Position numbers and translations under genes: made by a program. A DNA stretch of 64,000 bases from an uncultured Roseovarius sp. (GTDB taxonomy: Bacteria; Pseudomonadota; Alphaproteobacteria; Rhodobacterales; Rhodobacteraceae), in contig CANMFU010000001.1 of assembly GCA_947497295.1 (NCBI GenBank), forward strand, positions 682,001-746,000, written 5' to 3'. The notes under the pieces were generated by a model, which saw only the letters and a list, made by a program, of their open reading frames with translations, ran no database searches and was not told the DNA's origin. Shown here piece after piece: positions 56,726-64,000 of this stretch. Positions within the stretch are counted from its first letter, which is position 1. Each line of letters begins with the position of its first letter.

Positions 56726-58942
56726 TCATGTTGTAGGTTGGGTTTTGGGTTGGTTCGGATGCCCGGAAATGTCGCGGCCAGGGTTTGGCCCAAGGTTCGG
56801 CACGGCGCCTGTTGTGGCGCGGCGCTTCATCTTCTTGATGACGACGGGGCAGGTGGTGGTCGACTGGTAGAGAACCTGGCAATGCAGACAGTTGATGCAT
56901 TCGTTCGGGTTGATTTCCCCGGTCGGGTGGATTGCCTGCACCGGGCATTGATTGGCGCAGGTCTGGCACGGGTTGCCACATTCGCGGTAGCGCTTGAGCC
57001 AGTCAAACATGCGCATCCGTGCCGGAATGGCCAGCGCCGCGCCCAGCGGGCACAGGTAACGGCAGAAGAACCGCTCCACGAACAGGCCCGCAGCCAGCAG
57101 CGCGACGGCATAGGCGACAAAGGGCCATGCGCGCACGAAATTCAGGATGATCGCGGTCTTGAACGGCTCGACCTCGGCCAGGCGCTCGGCCTGCTCGATG
57201 CTGGTCAGCGACACGCCAAAAAGGCCGAGAAAGATCATGTATTTCACCGGCCACAGGCGTTCATTCAGCCCCCAGGGCAGCGTCCATTGCGGGATACGCA
57301 GTGCCTTGGCAACGCGGTTCAGCAATTCCTGCAAGGCGCCAAACGGGCACAGCCAGCCGCAATAGGCGCCGCGGCCCCAGAATAGCAGCGCAGCGGCCAC
57401 AGCGAACCAAAGGATGAAGGTCATCGGATCCAGAAGGAACGCTTGCCAGCTGAAGCCTGTCATCAGCGAGCCGAAAAGCGCCATCAGGTTGACGACCGAC
57501 AATTGCGCGTTGGCGTACCACCCAAGGTAAACCAGCACGACGGACAGGAACGCGATGCGGAACCAGAAAAACGCGCGCTCGTTGCGGGTGGCGAAGGATT
57601 GAAAGAAGAACACGCCAGTCAGGATGGTCAGCAGCACGCCCAGTACGACAATCTCGGTGGTCTTGCCGGCCCAGATTCGTTTCCACAGCGCCTGATGCGC
57701 GTCGCGCTCGGTTTGCGTGGTCACTTCGGCAACACCGGCCGGTACATCGGCAGAGGGCGGGGGCGCGACAGAGCGCAGATATTGTTCGGGCAGCTGATAA
57801 CCCAGATCGAAGGTGGTAAAGACCCTCTCGATCGCCGCAACATCACGCTGCACCAGCAGCTGGATGCGGAATGGCTGGGACGGGTCGAACCCGCTGTCAG
57901 CCGGGATCTTGAACATATCGGCTTCGTTGAACACAGGCGCGCCATCTGCGGCGATGGTGTTGATCCGCTTGTGCATCCGGTCGCGGAACCGCACCGAAAC
58001 ATCGTCCTGAATCAGCACGATCCGGTCAAAGATTCCGCCGCGCACATAGCCCGACCCCTTGAAGGAATAAAGGCCGCGGCCAAAAATCGCCACCGCGTGA
58101 TCGCCCTCGTCCAGCCATGTGGCCAGATTGGCCGCCTCGGCCTCGCCCAGCAGCGCCTGTGCGATGGCGGGATGCGATACCAGCGCGGCCTGCATTTCGA
58201 TGAAGGTTGTCTCGGGCGCTTCGGTCAGCGCGCGCTTGGCGGCGCGGGCGTCTTCCATTGCCGCAAAGGCGGCGTTGACCTGGCCCACGTCCAATGACAG
58301 GCGGCGCAGGGTGCCGTCGCCCTCCAGCGTCATCCAGTCGTCCGGCGCGGTGGCGTCGGGGTCGATCTCGAATTGAGGGCCGGTGCCCTTTTCCTCGACC
58401 GCCAGACCGCCAAGACCCAGCTCGCGGGCGACCTTCAGACCGGCGCGGATGATCGAATCGTCGATCACCATGATTGTGACCGTGGTGCCCGAAATGATCT
58501 CCAGCTCGTGCGAGGTGCCGCCGGATTCGGCCTCTGCCACCAGATCGAGGCCGCGATAGCCGCTGACCAACGCCTTGATCTTGGATTCGGGGATGCCGAT
58601 CAGAACGATCGGTTCGGAATGTTTGACCAGTTCGACCCCGATTACCTGCGCCGCGTCATCGACGGCGACCATGGTATGAATGGGTTTTCCGGAATAGCCG
58701 GTGGTCGAGACGTAGTCGGAGGTAATGAACGCCCAGCCAATCTGCTGCCCGTCCTTCAGGACCTGAACCGCCGGCATGTCCTGATGAACCGCGCCGAACG
58801 CATCGGCGCCTTCGACCAGCTGGCCTACCTCAACATCGTCGATGAGGGTGGACAGGATGGATTGCGCCATGGCCGGAAGCCCGAAAAGGGACATCAGGCT
58901 GACAATGGCCAAATTTTGAAGGAGGGAGCAGAGGGTCTTCAT
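56726..58942 (-). CDS. nosR: NosR, membrane electron donor and regulator for NosZ
   Basis: 738 residues. Signal peptide or first helix, then a periplasmic FMN-binding domain (about 80-190) with the covalent-flavin Thr in '[20 protein letters not shown]'. Several helices lead to two CxxxCP motifs ('[14 protein letters not shown]' and '[14 protein letters not shown]'), then a double [4Fe-4S] domain '[19 protein letters not shown]' and '[15 protein letters not shown]'. It transfers quinol electrons towards NosZ. It starts 4 nt inside the nosC end and ends 11 bases before nosZ. Confidence 0.96.
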   Translation of the reverse strand: MKTLCSLLQNLAIVSLMSLFGLPAMAQSILSTLIDDVEVGQLVEGADAFGAVHQDMPAVQVLKDGQQIGWAFITSDYVSTTGYSGKPIHTMVAVDDAAQVIGVELVKHSEPIVLIGIPESKIKALVSGYRGLDLVAEAESGGTSHELEIISGTTVTIMVIDDSIIRAGLKVARELGLGGLAVEEKGTGPQFEIDPDATAPDDWMTLEGDGTLRRLSLDVGQVNAAFAAMEDARAAKRALTEAPETTFIEMQAALVSHPAIAQALLGEAEAANLATWLDEGDHAVAIFGRGLYSFKGSGYVRGGIFDRIVLIQDDVSVRFRDRMHKRINTIAADGAPVFNEADMFKIPADSGFDPSQPFRIQLLVQRDVAAIERVFTTFDLGYQLPEQYLRSVAPPPSADVPAGVAEVTTQTERDAHQALWKRIWAGKTTEIVVLGVLLTILTGVFFFQSFATRNERAFFWFRIAFLSVVLVYLGWYANAQLSVVNLMALFGSLMTGFSWQAFLLDPMTFILWFAVAAALLFWGRGAYCGWLCPFGALQELLNRVAKALRIPQWTLPWGLNERLWPVKYMIFLGLFGVSLTSIEQAERLAEVEPFKTAIILNFVRAWPFVAYAVALLAAGLFVERFFCRYLCPLGAALAIPARMRMFDWLKRYRECGNPCQTCANQCPVQAIHPTGEINPNECINCLHCQVLYQSTTTCPVVIKKMKRRATTGAVPNLGPNPGRDISGHPNQPKTQPTT

Positions 58943-59400
58943 GCGTCGGCGTCCTTTGAAAGAGGTCGCCCGTTGCTATGCATGTATTGACCGGGGCCGG
59001 AATGATCACACGTGATCACATCGTGAAAGGTCAGTTTTGCAATGCGCGTCAGCGGCGGCGCGCGCGGCATGGGGCGAATGTTGGAAATTCGGTTGAGGTG
59101 CGTCCCGCTAAGGTTGGCGCTCAGAGGCATGTCATAGACGCGCAGGAGTTGCGCCGCGCCCGCCACCGGCGGTTCGTTCGCAGCGACGAGGCCGCAGCCC
59201 ATGCATTCGCAGCACTCATTCGGTCCGTCAACTGGCGCGCCGCCGATGTCGACACGGACGGTTTCGGCCACGCCATTGGCGCAAATTTCCATTGTCAGCA
59301 TACCATTGGCATAGCCTGTTCCGGCCATAGCAATGGGGCTGTACCACGCAAGGCACAGCGCAAGTATAAGGTGACAGAAATGGGCGTATGCGGACTTCAT
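58939..59400 (-). CDS. nosC: NosC, small exported CxxCxxC protein
   Basis: 153 residues from ATG 59400; the track start 59430 is ten codons upstream. Signal peptide 'FCHLILALCLAWYSPIAMA'. The mature part has 'PNECCECMGCGLVA' with C63-x2-C66-x2-C69 and an extra Cys, plus later His/Cys ('DVITCDHSG'). It precedes nosR with an ATGA overlap, as nosC does in Paracoccus-type nosCRZDFYLX operons, where a CxxCxxC motif is known. Role unclear; metal or redox chemistry is likely. Confidence 0.72.
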   Translation of the reverse strand: MKSAYAHFCHLILALCLAWYSPIAMAGTGYANGMLTMEICANGVAETVRVDIGGAPVDGPNECCECMGCGLVAANEPPVAGAAQLLRVYDMPLSANLSGTHLNRISNIRPMPRAPPLTRIAKLTFHDVITCDHSGPGQYMHSNGRPLSKDADA

Positions 59401-59434
59401 GCTGCCTGTTAACAAAATCTGGGGGCGCAAGTCT

Positions 59435-59448
59435 TTGCGCTACATCAA
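59435..59448. promoter_or_regulatory. Candidate FNR/Dnr-type box upstream of the nos operon
   Basis: TTGCGCTACATCAA, read as TTGATGTAGCGCAA on the nos strand: one perfect TTGAT half and a second half CGCAA with two mismatches to ATCAA. It is centred about 41 bases upstream of the nosC ATG. FNR- or NnrR-type factors commonly switch nos genes on under low oxygen and NO. The close distance to the ATG is a difficulty for a -41.5 site. Confidence 0.5.
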
Positions 59449-60079
59449 TTACGGGTGGCGGTTTCGGTCGGCGCTGGCTGCTGCGGGTTACGGGCGGGGT
59501 GCGGTGATTTCGCGTTGTCCGAAATGGCGCGGGATTCCGGCGTTTCCGGCGCGCCGATATCCAGGTTACGCGCTTTATAGCAGGCTACCCTGCACCGCAT
59601 CTGGAAGTTGTCGCGCGCCTCCGCGCCGCTTTTGCCAAATGCGTTTTAAAAGGTCCGGTATTCAAACCAGGTCTGTGGCCTTGTTGATGGTAAAACGGTT
59701 TACGGTTGCACACGACTGCGGTTCTCCGCGTCGCCAAAAGCATAGGCCATTCGGTGTTTGAGTTTCAACCACTGGATGCTGCTGGTTGGGAATTGAGGGA
59801 GGTAGCGTGCGGCCGGCCTGGTCATAATTCGGTTTCTTTAATATTTAAAATCAGATGCTTGATGTATGTTTTTCATGTGGTACATCAACTGCACAAGCGC
59901 ACAGGTCAACGTCGCCTGTGCGGCCGTCATCACTTCAGTAGTCTTGTGTGTGATGTGACTTAGCGGTCAAACGAGCAATCAGAGCTTGCATCGTTTTATT
60001 GCCCGCCCATAATGAGCATCGCAAATGCTGGATATCATATCGATGCTCAACTTTAGTGTCTTAACAAGAGAGATCTGAA
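59449..60079. other. Intergenic region between nosC and the small ORF
   Basis: No supported gene; the plus ORF 59399-59761 has no recognised motif and poor codon pattern. An 8-bp inverted repeat is at 59859-59888. An AAGAGAG ribosome site stands before ATG 60080. Confidence 0.55.
59859..59888. promoter_or_regulatory. 8-bp inverted repeat TTGATGTA...TACATCAA
   Basis: TTGATGTA (59859-59866) and TACATCAA (59881-59888) are perfectly complementary, 14 bases apart. The halves carry the FNR-like TTGAT/ATCAA core, but the spacing is too wide for a classical box, so the bound factor is unknown. It may act on the downstream small gene. Confidence 0.4.
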
Positions 60080-60313
60080 ATGGAAAACTGGCTTCCCAGC
60101 CTGATTACGGCGACACCGACCGAAGGCTATGATCTTGCGATCAAATTGGCACGCATGACGATCAAGAAAACCCAAGGCGATGCGGATGTGCGCGATCGAC
60201 TGCGTCCCGAATACGCTGAAAACGCCGATTCTCTGATCGCTGTCAGTGCCGTCGTTGCCACGCATTTTGCTACTGTTGCTGCGGCCAACGGATACTGGCA
60301 AAGCGCCGAGTAA
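60080..60313 (+). CDS. Small conserved-looking protein, unrecognised
   Basis: 77 residues, with AAGAGAG before the ATG. 'IKLARMTIKKTQGDADVRDR' and 'SLIAVSAVVATHFATVAAAN' suggest two amphipathic or semi-hydrophobic helices. No family recognised. It lies downstream of the possible FNR-like element and converges on the MOSC gene, so expression under low oxygen is a speculation. Confidence 0.6.
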   Translation: MENWLPSLITATPTEGYDLAIKLARMTIKKTQGDADVRDRLRPEYAENADSLIAVSAVVATHFATVAAANGYWQSAE

Positions 60314-60336
60314 TTCAGACATTTGCGGGCGCCGGA

Positions 60337-61029
60337 TCAGCCCATCAGGCGCGCTGTCCAGTCTTCTATCTGGCCCGATTCCAGTCGCCGTGCGGCCAGT
60401 TTCTGCCACGATGCTGACAGCCCCTCAAGCGCGCCAAACGCTTGCAATGCAACCGGATCTGGCGCCTCGCGGTAGAGAAGACGCCAGACGCGGTCCAGCG
60501 GCCAGTGGGGATTTGGCCGGTGGGACAGCCTCAGTGTGTCCTGCGCAGTGATCTCGCCTGGTTCCAGCACCCGGAAATACCACCCGGTGCGACCGGAGTC
60601 CTGAACCAGACGCGACATGTCCGGGCGATCAAACCGGATATTCAGTTTCCAGCACGGCTGGCGTGCCTGACTGACCTGCAAACGCACTTCGCCGCAGGCA
60701 AAGACGTCCCCAATGCAGATGTCCCGCTCTGTTAGCTGATCCAGTGTCAGGTTCTCGCCAAAGGAGCCATCCGCCAGCAGCGCGGCCGTGTCTGGCAGAT
60801 CGCGCCGCCAGGCGGCGTAATGCGCAAGAGGATAGGCGTGAACGGCTTTGTCCGGGCCGCCATGATACACCGGGTCTCCGACGCGGTCGCCGTCCAGACC
60901 CAAAGCGTTGGCCGATACAGGCCCGGACACCTTCGAGCGATAAAAGCTGCTGGGCACGCCATCAGGGCCAAACGGGCGGGGCGTTCCGATTTGAAGAAAA
61001 GCCACATGGCCTGAAACGGTCTGTTCCAT
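60337..61029 (-). CDS. yiiM: MOSC-domain protein (YiiM-like)
   Basis: 230 residues. The MOSC core includes 'ALGLDGDRVGDPVYHGGPDK' (about 42-61), 'DGSFGENLTLDQLTERDICI' and the conserved Cys in 'VSQARQPCWKLNIRF' (about 125), which ligates molybdenum in related proteins. The C-terminal region ('WPLDRVWRLLYREAPDPVAL') matches the YiiM 3-alpha extension. YiiM reduces N-hydroxylated compounds in other bacteria with a Moco or sulfur-metal centre; here it is inferred. Confidence 0.88.
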   Translation of the reverse strand: MEQTVSGHVAFLQIGTPRPFGPDGVPSSFYRSKVSGPVSANALGLDGDRVGDPVYHGGPDKAVHAYPLAHYAAWRRDLPDTAALLADGSFGENLTLDQLTERDICIGDVFACGEVRLQVSQARQPCWKLNIRFDRPDMSRLVQDSGRTGWYFRVLEPGEITAQDTLRLSHRPNPHWPLDRVWRLLYREAPDPVALQAFGALEGLSASWQKLAARRLESGQIEDWTARLMG

Positions 61030-61181
61030 CTGCGTCTCCCTTTGATGCCACTACAGCGCGAAGCTGATCAAAGTGCAACAGATTGCGCCTTGGGCGAGAG
61101 GGGGGGGCATCTGAGGCCGATCGAATCGCAGGAAGCGCGTGCCAAGAGGAGGCAAGCATTCAAACGTACCTTGGAATTGAA

Positions 61182-61203
61182 AAACCCGCCATCAGGCGGG
61201 TTT
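61182..61203 (-). terminator. Intrinsic terminator of the DUF882 gene
   Basis: AAACCCGCC, 4-nt loop, GGCGGGTTT, with a run of T on the minus strand (GGCGGGTTTTTC). It sits 28 bases downstream of the DUF882 stop. Confidence 0.85.
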
Positions 61204-61230
61204 GTCAGGCGTCGTGATGCGTGTCGCGAT

Positions 61231-61800
61231 CTAGCCGCCCCAGCTGCGCACCACACCGCAATCCATATGGACAAAATCTGAGCGGGAGTATCTGCCAACA
61301 CCGCCGGCGCGACAAGCAATAGCCGCCTTGCTCATCTGGTTGACCGAGCGCGAACCCATCCGCAGATCGGCGGCCTGACCGTTCAGGTGCAGCGAGTGTT
61401 TTGCCACGCCCGAAGACCTGCTGCGCAGCATCGCGTTGGTCTGCGGCGAGCGGTAGCCGGACAGCAGCGTATAAGGCTCTGTCGTATTCATCAGGTTATG
61501 CGCCGCGGCCATGATGTCGATGGTGCGCGTGTCGATCGCCTTGGTCTCATTGCGCCGCCAGTCGCGCATGAAAGTCGAGATTTCCTGAACAGCCTCGGCG
61601 ATATAATCGCCTTCGATCCAGTAGATCGTATCCATTTTTTCGCCCGTTCGGGGCGAGATCATGCGCAGGCGGCGTACATCGCCGGCACCGCGCAAAAGAC
61701 TGAATGCGTTAGCGTATGAGGGGGCCGCTACTACAGCGGTTGCCGCGAATGCGCCGAGCAGCGCACGCCGCGACAGGCTTGCCGATTTCGAATGGGTCAT
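61231..61800 (-). CDS. Tat-exported DUF882/M15 family peptidoglycan peptidase-like protein
   Basis: 189 residues. Twin-arginine signal 'SLSRRALLGAFAATAVVAAP'. The M15-like zinc site is present: 'TLLSGYRSPQTNAMLRSRSS', 'KHSLHLNGQAADLRM' (HxxGxAxD, about 138-152) and 'SDFVHMDCG' (HxD). Proteins of this kind (YcbK-like) trim peptidoglycan cross-links or stems in the periplasm. It lies near an L,D-transpeptidase gene on the other strand. Confidence 0.9.
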   Translation of the reverse strand: MTHSKSASLSRRALLGAFAATAVVAAPSYANAFSLLRGAGDVRRLRMISPRTGEKMDTIYWIEGDYIAEAVQEISTFMRDWRRNETKAIDTRTIDIMAAAHNLMNTTEPYTLLSGYRSPQTNAMLRSRSSGVAKHSLHLNGQAADLRMGSRSVNQMSKAAIACRAGGVGRYSRSDFVHMDCGVVRSWGG

Positions 61801-62140
61801 AGGTTTTTTGCCTGTCCGTCGCTTCGTTTTTCCCCGCTCTACGCGGGCGTTCGTTTCATCCCCGGATGCAGGTGTACCTATGACATATTAAGAATCGCTA
61901 ACCAAGATAGCGGTTCCCTAAATTCGCCATGATCAACGCATTTCGGCATTAATCCGCGCAAGAGGCCCTTTTTGTGACATTTATGCCAAAAACCGATGCG
62001 AAAACACCGCAGTAGGATCCCTGGCCGGAATCTCGCGGAAAATTCAATAGACAAAGGGGTGTGTGCCGGGCTGTTAGGAAAAAAAAGAGATATGCTGGGT
62101 CACGTTGGTTGTGTTGCGTGATCAGATTATGGGGAATCCG
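61801..62140. other. Divergent intergenic region
   Basis: 340 bases between two cell-wall genes on opposite strands, with promoters for both expected. AT content is higher around 61880-62095. No supported ORF: the minus frame 61949-62485 is a shadow of the next gene. GGGG stands close before ATG 62141. Confidence 0.5.
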
Positions 62141-63784
62141 ATGAATTTTGCGGCTACTTTGACGTCCGCGCTGTGTGGGCGGACCGCCTTTGGGCTTACC
62201 AGACGTATGATGTTTCCGGCGGCCATCGCGGTGTTGGCGCTTGGCGCTCCGCAGGGCGTGACGGCCGGGGTGACGGCGTTCAAGCAGGCCGTCGCCGAAG
62301 GGGCCGGGCGCGATGATGGTCTTGCAGCGCATTATCGCGCAAATGGCTACGCGGCCCTCTGGACCGGCACGGGCGATGCGGACAGGGCGCGCCGTCAGGC
62401 ATTGCTTCAGGCGATTGATGCCGCAGGCGCACATGGGCTGCCAACCGAACGCTATGATGCAAGCGGCCTGATTCAGATGATGCAAAACGCACGCACCCCG
62501 CGCGATCTGGGCGCTGTCGAGATTGCGCTGTCGCGCGTTTTCCTGCGGCTGGCGCAGGATATGCAGACCGGCATGCTGACCCCCGCCAAGATCGACGCTG
62601 GCATGGTGCGCAGCGTTCCCGTCAGGTCTGCCGAGGATCTGCTAAACAGTTTTGCCGCCGCCAACCCGCAGGGGTTTTTCCGCAATCTTGCGCCCAAATC
62701 CGGCGAATACGCCCGCTTGATGCGCGAAAAGACCCGGCTGGAAGGGCTACTGGAGACCGGCGGCTGGGGGCCTGCCGTGCCGGCGGCCTCGCTGGCGCCG
62801 GGGCAATCGGGGGCAGATGTCGTCGCCCTGCGTAACCGTTTGATACGCATGGGATACCTGGAGCGGACGGCGTCCGGAAGCTATGATATAGCGATGCAGC
62901 AAGCGGTTCAGCAGTTTCAGCAGGCGCATGGGCTGGTCCCCGATGGAACCGCCGGAGCATCGACCATAGCGGCGATCAACACACCGATCTCGCAGCGTCT
63001 GCCGATGATTCTGGTCGCGATGGAGCGCGAACGCTGGCTGAGCGGGCCGCGTGGCAAACGGCACATCCTGGTCAACCTGACCGATTTCAACGCCCGTATC
63101 ATCGATGACGACCGCCTGACCTTTGAAACGCGCGCCGTGATCGGCAAGAACCTCCGCTCCCATCAAAGCCCGGAGTTCTCGGATGAGATGGAGTATCTGG
63201 AGATCAACCCGGTCTGGAACGTCCCGCGCTCGATCACTGTCAGCGAATATCTGCCGCAGATGCAGCGCAATCGCGGTGCGGCGGGGCATCTGAAGCTGTA
63301 TAATTCGCGCGGCCAGCAGGTGAACCGCGCCAATGTCAATTTCAGGGCCTATAACGCGCGCACCTTTCCGTTCGCCTTGAAACAGCCGCCATCGTCGCGC
63401 AATGCGCTGGGGCTGGTGAAATTCATGTTCCCCAACAAATACAACATCTATCTGCACGACACCCCATCCAAAAGCCTGTTTGATCGCAACGTGCGCGCCT
63501 TCAGCCATGGCTGTATCCGGCTGCAACAGCCCTTCGATTTCGCCTATGAGATTCTGTCGCGGCAGCAAGATAACCCCAAGGCATATTTCCACCGTATTCT
63601 GGACTCCGGTCGGCAGACACGTGTCAATCTGGAGCAGAAGATTCCGGTGCATATCATCTATCGGACGGCAACAGTTCCGGCCAAGGGGCCAGTACAGTAT
63701 CGCGATGACGTTTATGGCCGGGATGCGAAGGTCTGGGATGCATTGCAAAAGGCAGGGGTTTCACTGCCCGCGCATCAAGGCTAG
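62141..63784 (+). CDS. L,D-transpeptidase, YcbB/LdtD-like
   Basis: 547 residues from ATG 62141 (GGGGAATCC upstream; the track start 62105 is earlier). N-terminal signal region. A domain at about 45-210 corresponds to the YcbB-type N-terminal part. A peptidoglycan-binding_1 domain follows ('SGADVVALRNRLIRMGYLER', 'FQQAHGLVPDGTAGASTIAA', about 225-285). The YkuD catalytic domain has 'PNKYNIYLHDTPSKSLFDRN' and the nucleophile motif 'SHGCIRL' (about 455). It makes 3-3 cross-links in peptidoglycan. Confidence 0.93.
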   Translation: MNFAATLTSALCGRTAFGLTRRMMFPAAIAVLALGAPQGVTAGVTAFKQAVAEGAGRDDGLAAHYRANGYAALWTGTGDADRARRQALLQAIDAAGAHGLPTERYDASGLIQMMQNARTPRDLGAVEIALSRVFLRLAQDMQTGMLTPAKIDAGMVRSVPVRSAEDLLNSFAAANPQGFFRNLAPKSGEYARLMREKTRLEGLLETGGWGPAVPAASLAPGQSGADVVALRNRLIRMGYLERTASGSYDIAMQQAVQQFQQAHGLVPDGTAGASTIAAINTPISQRLPMILVAMERERWLSGPRGKRHILVNLTDFNARIIDDDRLTFETRAVIGKNLRSHQSPEFSDEMEYLEINPVWNVPRSITVSEYLPQMQRNRGAAGHLKLYNSRGQQVNRANVNFRAYNARTFPFALKQPPSSRNALGLVKFMFPNKYNIYLHDTPSKSLFDRNVRAFSHGCIRLQQPFDFAYEILSRQQDNPKAYFHRILDSGRQTRVNLEQKIPVHIIYRTATVPAKGPVQYRDDVYGRDAKVWDALQKAGVSLPAHQG

Positions 63785-63811
63785 ATATCGCCCCGTCAGA
63801 AGGGGGTAGCC

Positions 63812-64000
63812 ATGTCCTACACGATTGATCAGATTGCCAAGGCATTGGGTGCTGTGGCGGTCGGCGCGGCAGATATTCAGGTTACGGCACTGGCCGAACC
63901 GGCAGATGCCGGCCCCGAACATCTGGCGCTGGCGACCAAGCCCGAATATGCCGCCGCTTTGCCGCAGGGCCGCGCCCGCGCTGCCTTGCTATGGGAAGGT
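63812..64000 (+). CDS. lpxD: UDP-3-O-acylglucosamine N-acyltransferase LpxD, N-terminal part
   Basis: First 63 codons only; the gene continues beyond the window. The start 'MSYTIDQIAKALGAVAVGAA' and 'AEPADAGPEHLALATKPEYA' match the LpxD uridine-binding N-terminal domain, before its left-handed beta-helix. It adds the second acyl chain in lipid A synthesis. It lies 27 bases after the transpeptidase gene with an AAGGGGG-type ribosome site. Confidence 0.82.
   Translation, partial: MSYTIDQIAKALGAVAVGAADIQVTALAEPADAGPEHLALATKPEYAAALPQGRARAALLWEG

Noticed and set aside
54927-56870. 647-residue plus-strand ORF opposite nosZ
   Set aside because: Antisense shadow of the well-supported nosZ; the translation is Val/His/Gly-rich with no motif.
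59399-59761. 120-residue plus-strand ORF starting at the nosC start region
   Set aside because: It has no recognised motif, no ribosome site, and occupies the nos promoter region; probably chance.

Overview
The window looks like chromosomal DNA of a marine-type alphaproteobacterium of the Rhodobacterales (Roseobacter/Paracoccus relatives). This rests on high GC content, the very frequent 4-nt ATGA start/stop overlaps, the nosCRZDFYLX gene order, the form II coxSLM cluster, the short hairpin/ATATTT/CAAGAAGAA repeats, and protein sequences that resemble families of that order. No rRNA, tRNA or CRISPR array was recognised.

Layout. 1-1405: end of an ABC permease and a family-4 glycosyltransferase. 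1406-2830: decayed DNA with a frameshifted HlyD-type membrane-fusion gene. 2831-6749: a compact island of four unrecognised exported or membrane proteins around a predicted secreted trypsin-like protease. 6876-7620: IS256 and IS3 remnants. 7839-15737: an operon for a peptide/nickel-type ABC importer with an MmgE/PrpD protein and a FAD amine-oxidase-like protein, probably an uptake-and-catabolism unit of unknown substrate. 15738-19804: transposase debris (IS5-like, IS110) on both sides of an NhaC antiporter. 19805-27110 (minus strand): housekeeping genes mlaF-mlaE-alr, dnaB, pyrE, pyrC and an unrecognised conserved gene.

27274-37612 is a molybdenum-hydroxylase region: MoxR ATPase (coxD-like), VWA protein (coxE-like), an Ala/Glu-rich OmpA protein, XdhC-type insertion factor, a molybdopterin-binding protein, then coxS-coxL-coxM. 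CoxL carries AYRGAGR, the form II signature, so CO oxidation should not be assumed. 37609-45302 holds a methyltransferase, infC (apparently with an AUA start), an Ala-rich anchored protein, a zinc-ribbon protein coupled to an MscS channel, an Rnk/GreA-like factor, a DUF1127 protein, a universal stress protein and MgtE.

45459-48734 is the divergent katG/oxyR peroxide-response pair, followed by lipA and a SugE/Gdx-type SMR exporter. 50277-59400 is a complete minus-strand nitrous-oxide-reductase operon nosC-R-Z-D-F-Y-L-X: Tat-exported copper enzyme NosZ, electron donor NosR, maturation system NosDFYL and FMN transferase NosX. A candidate FNR/Dnr-type box lies just upstream. The window ends with a small conserved-looking ORF, a MOSC protein, two cell-wall enzymes (DUF882/M15 peptidase and YcbB-like L,D-transpeptidase) and the first 63 codons of lpxD.

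Start codons, domains and motifs were read by eye from the sequence and translated ORFs. No similarity search was run, so family names come from recognised motifs and memory of the families.
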